Positions 36,954-48,410 of a stretch of DNA of 64,000 nt are shown here, in pieces (the stretch's first letter is position 1; each line of letters begins with the position of its first letter). The translations under genes and the position numbers were made by a program. This DNA comes from Sycobia sp. Sy_11 (lineage: Eukaryota; Arthropoda; Insecta; Hymenoptera; Epichrysomallidae). Under the pieces are notes generated by a model, which worked only from the letters and a program-made list of their open reading frames with translations, did no database searches and had not been told where the DNA came from. Location: the NCBI GenBank assembly GCA_018907035.1, contig JACCIC010000035.1, forward strand, positions 2,350,001 through 2,414,000. Reading direction: 5' to 3'.

Positions 36954-37361
36954 ACTCGCCCGAGACGCAAAGCACTCACACGTGATGCTGTCTGTCCGAC
37001 AGTCAGAACCGGAATGATCTGATGATGATCATTCGTTTGAGCTGGCCTAGTATTCATACTTTAAGCGAACTACTTTGAGTTGATGTTCGTGATTCAAGAC
37101 GCCAGCTAGTGCCCGCTGGTGATACTAACTGCTAAAACCGTTAACTTAATTTTTTGATGAAAGTAAAATGATTTTCAATAAAAAACATAGCCTATGTCCT
37201 TACCAAGATAATATAAAATCTATATGTTAAATTTCAGAACAATCGGTTCAGTAATTTTTTTGATTATCGTATTCAAACAAAAACACGCTTTGTCTTTATA
37301 AATTAGTATGATATGATATGATAAGATATGATGTGATATGATATATGATATAATATGATTG

Positions 37362-38096
37362 CCAGGATTGGATTGAGATGGCCTTGCTGCCTCGTTGTTA
37401 TTCGTTCGGATCTGTCAAGCATGTCCGTGAACGCTTCGCCCTTGGTTGTCCATCGCTGGTCTGCTTGGTTGTTCGTTTAATTTTCTTCGACGGTATTGTC
37501 AGTTATGGATAAGGCAAAAACGTTAATACAATTCTGAATTAAAATTAGTTCAAATCCCAAAAATTCCGGAAATAATGTCCCGGATTTTGGCACCAAAAAT
37601 TGTAATAAAACAAGGGATTTAAAGAAATAAACTTCAATTTAATTTTAAAGAATTGATTTAATAGTAAACGACAATATAATTTCTTACGCACCTTAGCAAG
37701 CCAGCGGAAATAATAATGAACTGACGAGAAGTCGCGCTCGCATTTTTATAGCCTCGTCTCTACTTATCTATATAAATTCTGAAAACTTAGCGATAAAGGA
37801 TGTAAGGTTACGCGACAATCTCGAGCGGCCTTGTCTCGCAGCCATATGACCCGGAATTGAAATCCAATCTTTGTGGATATTTTGTTTCTACCATTTGTAG
37901 AATTTGTCTCTATGTTTTGATAGTGGTCAACTGCTTTCGAAAATAGTCATATTTTCTACCAAATGAATGTATGTAAATGAAAATACAGCTTTCGAAAAAC
38001 TTTAGTTTTCCGGGCACGGCACCGAATCTTTCAGTCGCATACATTCAACAGTTATAGAAAACATGAAATTTTCCAGTCACAGCACTGGGTATTACA
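37362..38096 (-). mobile_element. minus-strand LTR plus leader of an LTR retrotransposon
   Basis: A 496-bp LTR (37,601-38,096) begins TGTAATA and ends TATTACA, perfect inverted termini. On the minus strand it is followed by ATTTT and a primer-binding-site-like TGGTGCCAAAATCCGGGAC (37,577-37,595), then a leader. A CTATAAAAA promoter motif lies inside the LTR near 37,740-37,750 on the minus strand. The internal region stops at the (ATATG)n tail of copy B, so gag-pol and the other LTR are missing. Confidence 0.6.
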
Positions 38097-38964
38097 AAAC
38101 CTCTCGAGATATTATAATGCATATTGAATAATATTTAATAACATTCTAAGTAATTATTTGTTAATCATATTAATATAATAAATCTAAAAACCATTAAACT
38201 AAATTATATGTATTCCGCTGACTTCCTTTACAATGATTTACACAATATTTCAACGTTTATTAATTTATAAAATAACGCATAATTTTGTATAATAAATATA
38301 ATTTGCAATTAATAATGTTAATTAATATATAATGATTTATATTTAGACTCAAACAATAACTTTACTTATTAAAAGCTTCGCGTACGAAATATTAAATTAT
38401 TTCTTTACTCTATATTATTATATGTTATAAATTTTCCATCGTTTTCTTTCTCTTAGCTCTAATCGCAAAAGTAATATTATCCGAAGGTCAAAATCTAACT
38501 AACCAGACTACAGCTTAAAATTTCTCGAATTGATTACCTAATATTAAATAAGTCTTAAACTACATACATCTTTATTTATATTTCGTATCCTATGACATTA
38601 ATACGCACTTAACATAAGTATGAATAATAAGGCCTTGATAAATCTTATTTTATTTAACAATTATAAATACATCTACTAAATTATTTTGAACTGATGAATT
38701 ACTATGAAAACTTAAAATTAAACCTTAATTATTATGATTGACACGCACTACAAAATTATTACGATTTATAAGCTAAACTCTTACTTGAAACTCGAGACTA
38801 CTCTAAATCTTACATTAAAAAATGTTAATTATTATAAATAATGTTATAAAATAGTGAGTCTGTAACAAGAATATTCTATTTAGTTCTGTAAACCACTGCA
38901 TTAATTTCTCTAGTAGTCGCTGCGATCGATTCGGACTTCCGTCAGAGGTATCGAGAACTCTGAA
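38097..38964. other. AT-rich spacer, no gene seen
   Basis: Very AT-rich to about 38,870, then mixed sequence. No frame, repeat or site recognised. Confidence 0.6.
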
Positions 38965-39828
38965 GTGAACAGTTTAAGCAGTCAATTTCATCAGTGCCCG
39001 TATTTGGCACCTTGAATTACGAATATCAACACAACGTAGTCCGCTTAAACTATTAATACCGGGCCAGTTCAGTCTGGTTCGGTTAAGGGGGGTAGGGTTT
39101 TGAAGGCAGAAAAAAACAGGTTTTTACAGATTTTTCTTTAGGCGTACGGTGAAAGTAAATTTATTTCTGATTGTTGTAAATTAAAGAGTAGTAATCGAAC
39201 TATATTCTGTGAAATATTGGTTGAAAAATCTGGAAAATTGACCGAATGGCAGCAATTTTTCGCAGGCGCCTCAGAAAAAATACATTTTGCGGTGCACGTC
39301 ATACCTCAACACTGGATCATCTGAAATGAAATAACCAAAGTTTCTCCTTTAATTTTTATGTCCTTCTAGGTATCCCTGTCGAGTTTTTCCATTTTTTTTA
39401 ATTTTTGAACTTTTTACAAGACTTGAAAGTGAAAATACCGATTTTTGGCCTAAATTCACGACTGTTGTTGAAATGGCCATATCCAACTTTGGGATTCGAA
39501 TGCTAAAGAAGGTTTGACGTTAGTCGATATTACCTTTTTTGTTCTTCAGATTAATCTGACATTACTTTCACACCTTATGGATATCTTTTGATTTTCGTAA
39601 ATTTTATTTTCTCTTACGTTGGAAAAGCTCTCTCTCACTCTCTCTCTTTCTCTGTCTTCTCTTATAAAATGGTTTTGTATGCCAAATCATATTGAACATA
39701 ATTTGTGACGACAAATTATTTTTTGTTATTATACATTATATCAAGTTTCAGAATTTACAATAGACTATGTTTTTTTAATTTGCATAAAACAAATGATGGC
39801 AAAATAGAGTTCTTTACCAATACCTCGA

Positions 39829-39835
<7 letters not shown>
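38965..39835 (-). mobile_element. inverted 3' half of the composite repeat, with an insertion
   Basis: The reverse complement matches the 3' module of copy A (from TCGAGGTTGTTGGC-like sequence down to the CTGGCCTGGTATTAATAC segment and a little beyond). The last ~170 bases and the tail are missing. A ~400-bp foreign segment (about 39,073-39,475) interrupts it. At 39,836-39,896 it joins, through (TA)n, the forward 5' half of the same family. Confidence 0.7.
39073..39475. mobile_element. ~400-bp insertion of unknown type
   Basis: Absent from the other copies of the host repeat. It begins close to GGTTAAGGGGGGTAGGG, and G-rich ends next to TTAA are common in some DNA transposons, but terminal inverted repeats were not found. 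Contains no gene. Confidence 0.35.
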
Positions 39836-39874
<39 letters not shown>

Positions 39875-39896
39875 TTATTTATATATATATATATAT

Positions 39897-40984
39897 CTCG
39901 GCTTCGCCCGAGATAATAATTTAACCGATTTCATAAATAATTCAATAATACCTAAGTAAAAAGTACTCTATATATAAAAATCTATATTACTATAAATAAT
40001 TGACCATAATTTACCTATCATCGCTTCTATATAAAATATATATATGTGCATTTTAAATGGAGAAAATTGTACTTTCAAATTCAAGCGGTAGAAAAAGATG
40101 TCCAAGTGTCTCGAGACGACGTTTTCGGAGAGTATCATGTTCGAACTATAGGAAATGTCTCGGGACGATTGCTATACAAAGTTTTATTTGGGGAGATAGA
40201 ATGCAATGTCGAGGTATTCCGGGACGACTCTTACTGGGAGTGTGCGTGTTCGAATGATTGAATACGAATCTTTTCATAGAAGTCGTACTGACATACCTGG
40301 ACATTGTTTCCCACCCACTATACACCACACTCCCCGTAGAAGTCGTTCCAAATCATCTGGAAATCTCATTCTATCATCCGAACAGGAAACTCCCCGTAGA
40401 AGTTCTCCCGACAGATCTGAACATCGTTTTCTATCAACTAAACACGATACTCCCCGTAGAAATCGTCCTGCCATATCTGGTCATCGTCTTCTACCGACCG
40501 AAAACGAAATTCCCTGTAGAAGTCGTTCCATAATACCTGAAAATCGCATTCTATCATCCGAACGCGAAACTCCCCGTAGAAGTTGTCGATCAACTAAACA
40601 CGATAGTCCCAGTAGAAGTTGTCTCGAAAAAGCTAGACATCCCTTCCTAACGACTAAACACAATACTCCCCGTAGAAGACGTTTGTAAAGGCCTAGATAC
40701 CGTATTTTACCGTCCCAACACGAATCGTCCCATAGAAGTTGATTTCCTTGTACCTGGATCTCGTTTTCTACCAACTAAATACAATATTCCCCGTAGAAAT
40801 CGCCCAGAGACACCTGGACATTGCATTCTGTCATCCGAACACACAACTGCCTATAGAAATCGTCTTCAGGCAACGGGATATCGTAATCAACCGCCCCTAC
40901 ACGCCAATACAATATTTATCAGTAGAAATCAATATTAATCTTATTTCCCACTCCTTCTCTTTATGCTTCATAGTCTATATATAC

Positions 40985-41031
<47 letters not shown>
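39897..41031 (+). mobile_element. forward 5' half of the composite repeat (copy C)
   Basis: Starts within the 5' tip (CTCGGCTTCGCCCGAG) and carries the largest inverted 60-bp array (forward units about 40,075-40,255, inverted units about 40,265-40,925). It stops in a (TA)n tract at 40,988-41,031. Its 3' module is the inverted segment immediately to its left. The order of array units, including the 24-base-deleted unit, is the same as in copy A. Confidence 0.75.
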
Positions 41032-41034
<3 letters not shown>

Positions 41035-42080
41035 GGTAGTGACAGTGGTGCTTCCGGTCGCTGGCTAACACAACTATGAAAAGTTATTCAAAGACTAGAT
41101 CCAACGATTTGTACAAAAGTGCTCTTCTATAAGCGCCCATCTGCTTTCCTAAAACCTTTGCTAAAACCAGTTAAAGCAACATAAATTCACCCTTGATAAA
41201 ACCATGGCACCACAGGAATAATAACTAGTATGGTTATACGTATATTTTGACGGTGAGCAACAATTCGTTTAATTATTGAACACAAGTTCAGTAGGTTGCT
41301 CACTCCACCCGTGCATTTAAGGAGGAATGGATAATTAATGTTAAGAAATATAAAACTCGAATTCTATACTAAATATGTTTATTTTGTATAACAAGAATAA
41401 AAGAATTACAATAAGCGCGGAAATATATAAGTAAAAGCTCCTTGCTCGAGCGTGTCTCGATCTGATCTGATTTTTATTTCTACATACATTTGACACATTA
41501 ACTTTCATACAATACAGCAAATATTATATTGGTTTGGAAGGGATAGGAACAAATTATGATTGGTTGTTGTAGTGGGGCATGCATGGAGCGTAGAGGGTGT
41601 AGGAACAGGTAAAGGTACAATTCTACATTACAGTACGCCACACTAGAACTTAATTACGGGAAAGTCCGAATGCCAAATGACATAACGGTTCACATTGGTA
41701 TACGACCTTTCTTGTTACAATCTGTAAGACCGATTCTACCTGCTCTCACATATAGGCAGGCATAATTCTTGTTTGTAGCAGCTATAGACGCGTGAACAAC
41801 ATATGTCAAGTCTAATTACAGATTAGAGTATATATACATGGAAATTGCATGTAAATGGAGAGGCTGACGAAAGATGCGACAGTGTAGTCTGATTTATGAG
41901 GGTTTTCTGTCTCTCTCGCACTGTTACTGTAATTGGTTGAAAGTTTGCACTTTTGGTTGGCTCGCTTTGTTTTCTTCTTTCTTCTTCTTTGCTTTCTGGT
42001 GCCTTTTGGACGGATAACTAGAAACATTCAACCAATCACAATAATTGTGCGAGAAAGACAGAAAGCCCCCAGAACCCGTA

Positions 42081-42122
<42 letters not shown>

Positions 42123-42369
42123 CTTTCCATAGACCTATATTTAGATTGAGCGCTTAAACAGATGCTCTGAAGTCCATATTGAAGAACAGAGATAAGCCTG
42201 AAGTCATGCTTTCTCTCTTATTCCGGGGAAACAATAGGTAGACAGTACAACAATAAGAATGGTAAAGAGTATAGCTGAGTATAGCAGAAACGTATATTTC
42301 TAATGTATATATTTCTACTGCAACTGCTTCTACTGTTTCCCTATTTTCCTTTTCTTTCCACTTCCTCAC

Positions 42370-42419
<50 letters not shown>

Positions 42420-42622
42420 ACACGACTCACTGTATTGCTCTTTCACTCTGATTTTAAGTACTAGTTACAAAAAATACTTCATAATGAATTATTTTTATCT
42501 ATAAAAACAAATATTTAAACTGTATCTTATATAAAGAAGATAATAATATTTTAAATGAAGGTATTGATAGTGAAGTAATTAATTTTTTTTTATGTTATTT
42601 AACTTAGCTCTATTTATGCTTC
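41032..42622. other. spacer with simple repeats, no gene seen
   Basis: Mixed sequence without a recognisable gene. Contains a 9-bp inverted repeat GTGAGCAAC/GTTGCTCAC (about 41,254-41,306), (CT)n at 42,085-42,119 and (GA)n at 42,376-42,418. The last two have opposite strand sense and lie about 290 bp apart. Confidence 0.5.
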
Positions 42623-42864
42623 TGTAAGGACCACATGTATATAAGAATGTATATAGGCGACACTGCGCATGCGCCGAGTGCATATAGAAGTATGCACCAT
42701 GTAACGCAGAGTGGAGAGCCACGAGGGTCAAGCACGCGGCAACGGCCCTGTCTCCCTCTCTCCTTGTGTAGCAAGTTAGCTGGATGGATGTACTGCAGAG
42801 TATGCGCATCCAACGGTGTTAATAAAGTATAGTTATCACACTCGTGTGTTTTTTGTCCTTACTA
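42623..42864 (+). promoter_or_regulatory. probable 5' LTR of a Ty3/Gypsy element
   Basis: The segment opens with TGTAAGGAC and closes with GTCCTTACT, inverted termini with one mismatch. A TATATAAG promoter motif is near 42,637 and an AATAAAG polyadenylation motif near 42,821. It is followed by CTCATTGTGGGAGGCGG, a plausible degenerate primer-binding region. A matching 3' LTR was not found before or after 50,000, so this may be a truncated or solo-derived copy. Confidence 0.5.
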
Positions 42865-44559
42865 TCCTGCATCCGCTCATTGTGGGAGGCGGACATTCAG
42901 TACAAGTACTAGGGCAAATCCCACAGCAACGAAGGCAGGACATCGGCCGAAGCAGGAGCTGGGAAATCAGACAATTAAAAGGAGCATTAAAGCGCACAGC
43001 TCATTAACAATAACAGTTCCAGAAACAAAGAAACAGGTACATTCGACGTGCAAAAAAATTGCGCGCCGCCATCACGTTCTCGCCGAGCACAATCAAGGAC
43101 GCGCGCAGCCACGCCAAGGGGGAACTCCAACTCCAGCTCCAACTCCAGCCACTCCAACAAAGGGAACCGTTAGCGTCGCACTACGTGCGCAGCAGCCTCG
43201 TCCAGCAGCGGCAGCACATAGCACGTGTTGCTTAGGCCTGCGTTAGATCAAGCTGCGTAGCTTCGAGCCACGCCGAGGCAAACAAGGCAGCGGTCAGCGC
43301 CGCACCAAACGCGCAGCAGCCTCGACCAGCGGCAGCAGCACGCAGCACGTGTTGCTTAGGTCTTCGTTAGGTCAAGCTGCGTAGCTTCGCGCCACAACGC
43401 GCAGCAAACTCATTTAGCGACCTTCTTAAATATCCACGGACGGCTGTGGGGCGCAGCGCGAGGACGCACAGACACTCAGCCAAGCAGCAGCAGCGGCAAC
43501 AGACGCGGTAGGTGCAGAGACGCCGCCGCATAAGCAGCAGCAGCAGCAACAGCGACGCGATAGCTGCAGAGACGCCGCCGCAGCAAGCAGAGCAGCGGCA
43601 TTAGTGAGCAGCATCATCAGCAGCGGGCGTAGCGTCTAGACGCACAGCGTGTCGCAAAGACCGGCAGAGCAGCAAGCGGCAGCCACGATGGCTGAAATTC
43701 CTGTAAGTGTTGTGCTTAGCTAGGCCCTCTATCCGCAAAGTAGTAGCATGCTTAGATATACCGTCGCGCCATGAATATTTTTTCTTCTTCTTTTCTTCGT
43801 GTTTTCTTTTACGTTCCGGAAAGCGCGCGAAGCCGCGTCTACCAGCGCCGACAACACCCGGAGCATATAGTGCGTGCAGCTCAGTCTAACGCGAGCGGTG
43901 GCCGAGGCCGATAGGCAAATTCCGCGTTTCGATACCAAAAAGAAGCTGCTTGGCAGCTGTGTATTACTCTCGTACGAACGTCGTGTATGCGTCCGCACGG
44001 CCATCGACCGTGCCACCAGGTAAAATAACAATTTAACCGCGTACGCTACACAGATCCTTGGAGGCCGCACCCCGTATCTAGTGAACACGGGCGCACCAGA
44101 GCGTAGCTCAGTCCTTGCGCGACATGTATCAGCGAACGATCGGGCGAGCGGGCTACGAGCGACCGACATAGCAAGAAATAGTTCATCATCTGTTATAAGA
44201 TTGCTACGCGGGCACGACGTCGGCACAAACCTAGCGAATCGTACGTCGGTGCGAGGGGGCGCCGGGCTCTTGCAGATGCCGTGGACCCCACACCCTTGCC
44301 ACCTGTGAATAAGAAAACCGTCCTTTCCCCTTGCCTTAGCTCAGCTACGCTCAGAACACACAAGTAGATCGGGAAACGGCCATACCCCGGTAAGCCACAA
44401 GTATCTGCGTATACCGAATGCAATTGTAAACCGGGCTCTACGAGCATCAGCAGAAAAACTGAGAGCGGACACCGCGCCGACCAAATCACAGATTCAGACC
44501 AGTTAGTCGAAGCTGGAAAGACGCGCAACGAAATCGCTTTTACATGCGATACAACGCCA

Positions 44560-45640
44560 TTGCGAAGCATAACAATGCATTCACCGCGTAGCAAAAACAA
44601 TGACGGCAACCGCGGCACGCGCGAAATGCTGGAGTCAATAAACACGATGAACAAGCTGTTTGAGGTGCTGGAGCGCGAGAACGCTGCGTTGCACGCGAAC
44701 ATTACCGACTTCAAGAAACCCCTTCGCGAGGCGACAGTACAAGGCGCCGACGGAGCACGCCACGCGGATAACCGCGAACGAGTACGTGAACAGAGCTTAG
44801 CTGAGGCCGTCCTCCCACGAGAAGAAAACTTGCCGGCGGTCGCGATTTTCTGGAGCCGAACCAACGCCCACGCGATTTTAGGTTTCCGCGATTCCGCGTT
44901 TCAAAACATCCGATTGCGAGGAATGGTTCCAATCGTTCGAAAAAATCAACACCTTGATTACCCATATTGGGCCGGAGGTCATGGACACCTTGTTCGACTC
45001 TTCCTCAGGAAGATTAGTATCACGCCCTCAAAAGAGAGATTACAGCGCGTTAGTATCCGTCCATCGAGAAACGCATTGAAAGTGTGTTCCGCGAGACGAC
45101 CAGTACGGATCGGAAACCGAGCGAGATTCCCAAGGAAATGATTAGGCTGGCCGGGGACCAGATCCACCGCTACACAGTAATGAGATTCTGGCGCACAAAG
45201 CTTCCTGCACAAGTGCAGATGCAGGTCGCGAACGTCGCGAACGAAGTAGCTCGCGAGTACGCGGACCGCATCTATAAAATCGCGCAGAAATGCGATGAGA
45301 CCAGCCCCATCGCGACGAAAGACGTTGAAACAAAACCGCAATATAATCTACGAACTCGAACGGAGGTTCGAGAAAATCAAAGTACTCGAGCGCAAGATAA
45401 ATGCCAGAAATATAGAAGACCGCCGGTCACGCGCGAACAGTCCGAGCTCTAGCAAACGCTCAGGTCCAAGTAGGAGCGTCAGCGCCTGTAGGCGCAGTGC
45501 GTCTAAACCTAGGCACACGCGCGCAGATGCAGTAACGCCAGACAAAGCCGCATGCGGAGAATGAAGCCCCACGCGAACGCAAAAGAAAGATAAAAAGAAA
45601 ATGCGAGTATGCGACGGGTTGTGCAGCACGCACTACAGCT
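44560..45640 (+). pseudogene. Gypsy gag remnant
   Basis: Capsid-like segments in several frames: an N-terminal coiled-coil-like stretch (LESINTMNKLFEVLE), then DRKPSEIPKEMIRLAG, the signature of the capsid C-terminal part in arthropod Gypsy gag. An Arg/Ser-rich linker and a Cys-rich end (LCSTHYSYGSQARLC) follow. At least three frame changes between 44,560 and 45,640. Confidence 0.7.
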
Positions 45641-45769
45641 ATGGAAGCCAAGCGCGTTTGTGCACAGAAGGATGTAGGCGGTACGACGAATACACCGACA
45701 AAAATACAGACTCGAGAAGCGAGTAAGCAGCGCTGAGCCCAGGACGCGCCAAGCACTGTCCTTTTCGTC

Positions 45770-46244
45770 GTCCCTTCACGTAAGAGATGGAATCACAAGG
45801 AACACATTCCTAATGGATTCAGGAGCAGAGGTTTCGGTGGTGCCGAGAGATAGCACGACGCCCGCGAGCATCAAAGCACTTAAACTATACGCGGCCAACG
45901 GGTCCGTTATAGAAACCTACGGTATAGTAAGACTCGATATCGACCTCGGGTTCGGAGATGTCATGCCATGGAATTTCGTCGTCTCAAAAGTAGGAAGCCC
46001 TATTATAGGAAGCGACTTCCTCAAGGAGTACCACCTCGTGCCTGACCTCAAGGTGCGCACCCTGTCGCACAAACCGTCGGGTACCGTAGAACGTTGCATA
46101 GCATGCGTAGTCGCCAATTTCACCGTACATAGCGTAGAACCCTCTCGCCCGTTTCCTAAAGTTACGGGAATCGAGCAAGCGACCACCAAACGCGACAACG
46201 GCGCGTTTCACTACATCCAGACCACCGACCCACCCGTCAGCTAA
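45770..46244 (+). pseudogene. Gypsy aspartic protease (retropepsin) domain
   Basis: The frame 45,813-46,244 begins with MDSGAEVSVVP, the active-site D-S/T-G-A motif, and continues with IIGSDFL, the usual flap-distal I-(I/L)-G-x-D-F-L motif. The retropepsin fold is intact over about 100 residues; the link to gag and the reverse transcriptase is broken by a stop at 46,242-46,244. Confidence 0.85.
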
Positions 46245-46247
46245 CGC

Positions 46248-46655
46248 GTGCGCAGACTATCCCCCGAGAAGTATCGGGCAGCAAAGCTGCAATACCAGGA
46301 GATGCTCACGCAAGGCATCGTGAGGCCATCTAAAAGTCTGTGGGTGAGCCCGATTCACCTTGACGAATACAACGTTATGACTTTTGGGCTTCAAAATGCC
46401 GGTCAAACATTTCAGCAATATATCAATAGCGTGCTCGGAGAAATGAATTGTACCTTCGTATTCCTGGACGATATCCTCATCGCGTCCGGTAACGAAGAAG
46501 AACACAAGCGCGATTTCGAGAAAGTACTCGCTAAGCTCGAGCAGTACTCACTGCGGCTCAACGTAGATAAGTGTACCTTCAGACAAGCTGAAGTCGAGTT
46601 TCTAGGACACACCGTTAATAGTAAGGGATTAAAACCCACACCCGAAAAAAATTAA
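46248..46655 (+). pseudogene. Gypsy reverse transcriptase, internal deletion
   Basis: A short upstream segment (QEMLTQGIVRPSKSLWVSPIH) is joined directly to FGLQNAGQTFQQ and FLDDILIAS, the last two palm motifs. The roughly 80 residues between them in intact elements, including the first catalytic aspartate region, are absent. It ends in LGHTVNSKGLKPTPEK, then a frameshift. Not functional. Confidence 0.85.
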
Positions 46656-46659
46656 AGCC

Positions 46660-47160
46660 GTACAAAATTACCCGCGCCCGAAAACAATCAAGTATCCACG
46701 CCGCTTCCTAGGATTAATAAACTTCTATCGTGGCTGTATCCCGCATGCAGCAGAGATACAAGAACCATTGAGCAATTATTTGATTGGCGCGAAAAAGAAG
46801 GACAACCGCGTCGTCAAATAGAACGCAACTTCGGAGAAGGCATTCGATCGCTGTAAGCAGTCTGTGCTAGGCATAGCCGAGAAAACGCGGAGATCCGCAT
46901 AGTAACAGACGCGTCGAACCTTGCCATAGGCGCCGCGCTCGAACAAAGACGCCGTGCAAAAATTTTTTTACTATCTGGAAGGTCGCGAATTTGAAATAGT
47001 AACCGATTATAAGCCGCTGAGTTATATAATAGCGCAGAATCAAGATAAAGCCCCGCATTACGTTGTAGGCAACTGAACTACATAGCGCAATTCAATTCAA
47101 AAATAGTATACCGACCGGGCGACGAGAACGTGGTCGCGGATGCTTTATCACGAATAGAGT
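46660..47160 (+). pseudogene. Gypsy RNase H remnant
   Basis: Frameshifted pieces read VTDYKPLSYI and, at about 47,100-47,160, VYRPGDENVVADALSRIES, typical of the end of RNase H and the tether before integrase. A VTDASN-like catalytic segment sits near 46,900-46,925 in another frame. Confidence 0.75.
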
Positions 47161-47440
47161 CGTTCAGAATTCCAATATGTTCAATTGGAACGACTCGTGG
47201 AACCAATACGAGGAAGACGTATGGAGGGTTAGGGATAACGTCCACGCGTTCAAGCTACCAACTCTCTTCGACGCAAAGCAACTTGCTGAGCAACAAGACT
47301 CGGATTCCGAGCTGTACCACATTCTGTGAAAACGCGATCACCCGTTAAAACTGCGACAGCTTACGTTTAACGACGACCAGAAGACGCCATTTTATTCCGA
47401 CATCACCGAGAACACAATTAGACCGTCTATACCCGAATCC

Positions 47441-48410
47441 ATGCGCGACGACGTTTTCAAACTTTTTCATAATAGCTCGCATCCGAGCGGCAAAGTTACA
47501 GATCGACTCATACGCCAGCAATACGTATGGTCAAATATGAGTCGGGACATTCATAAGAAATGCCGGCGGGAGTGCGTAGAGTATCAAATGTCGAAAGTAG
47601 CCAGACATAACAAGCCGTTACCAGACCATTTCATCGCGCCGGACGTGCGTTTTAAACACATTCACGTACACATAGTCGGTCCTTGAACCGCGAGGAATGA
47701 CTATCAGTATATCTTGACAATGATCGATCGGTACTCGCGATGGCCCGAAGCCATCCCAATACCGGATACGACCGCGCGTACAGTAACTGACGCGATCATG
47801 AAGCACTGGGTCGCACGCTACGGCGCCCCAGAGGTGACCACCACAGATCAGGGCCGACAGTTCGAATCTTGGCTATTCGACGAGATGCTGCAATTCACGG
47901 GCTAAGGACGGATACGTACAATGTCGTCGAGAGGTGGCATCGCGACCTTAAGGCCGCGCTCATGTGCTAGTATGATAACCCAGACTGGCCTAAGGCACTG
48001 CCGATGGTACGTACGCACACGCGTACGCGCGGATATTGATGTAAGCCAGGTAGAATACCTTTCCGGAACCACGCTAAATATTCTGGGAGCGTTTTACCTA
48101 AAAGACGGTATAGAACCCGACGACAGCGTTTTCCTACGTGAATTAAAATCATTTATGCGCAGAGTGTAACCTGCAAAGGTAGACCACAAAAGCGCACGTA
48201 AGCCATTCGTATATAGAAAGATGAATAGCTGCTCGAACGTATCCATGCAAACCAATCCGAATAGGCCGACGTTCTGCCGACCATACTCCGATCCACATAG
48301 GATAATCGAGCGTGCACCGGACGGCAAGACGATATGCATCGACATAAATGGACGCTCGCCAACGGTATAAATCGCCCGCGCACTACCTCAACGAAGACAT
48401 TGAGCACCGC
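47441..48410 (+). pseudogene. Gypsy integrase remnant
   Basis: The zinc-binding segment is visible (FHNSSHPSG ... CVEYQ), but the last Cys of HHCC reads Tyr. The core has the first catalytic Asp in TMIDRYSRWPEA and the second in TTDQGRQFES. A stop and a ~30-residue gap follow, before a VER-H--LKAA segment with the Glu region in another frame. The C-terminal chromodomain-free tail (DGKTICIDINGRSPTV) ends near 48,368 with a stop. Confidence 0.8.

Larger units (their letters stand above)
33173..37024 (-). mobile_element. jockey-clade non-LTR retrotransposon, decayed
   Basis: Minus-strand LINE nested in copy B. From its 5' end (right) it holds an ORF1 with a pre-C2HC region and zinc knuckles (about 35,770-36,953), an apurinic endonuclease (about 35,020-35,260), reverse transcriptase (about 34,130-34,700) and the conserved C-terminal tail (33,487-33,970). 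Frameshifts and stops separate all of these, so it cannot be autonomous. The 3' end contains CATGCCTAAAAAAACTAATA. No clear target-site duplication is visible. Confidence 0.85.
32114..37361 (+). mobile_element. composite repeat family, copy B, split by a LINE
   Basis: The 5' tip (CCCCGTCTCGGCTTCGCCCG at about 32,122), a shortened inverted 60-bp array (about 32,390-32,770), one (TA)n (32,804-32,840) and the 3' module with (GA)n (33,000-33,027) run to 33,172. The family then resumes at about 37,025 (ATCATTCGTTTGAGCTGG) and ends with (ATATG)n at 37,308-37,361. The interruption is a 3.85-kb jockey-like LINE. Comparison with copy A shows the two halves join without other loss. Confidence 0.75.

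Noticed and set aside
44193..45341. Minus-strand open frames over Gypsy gag
   Set aside because: Antisense of the plus-strand gag remnant, with no homology of their own.
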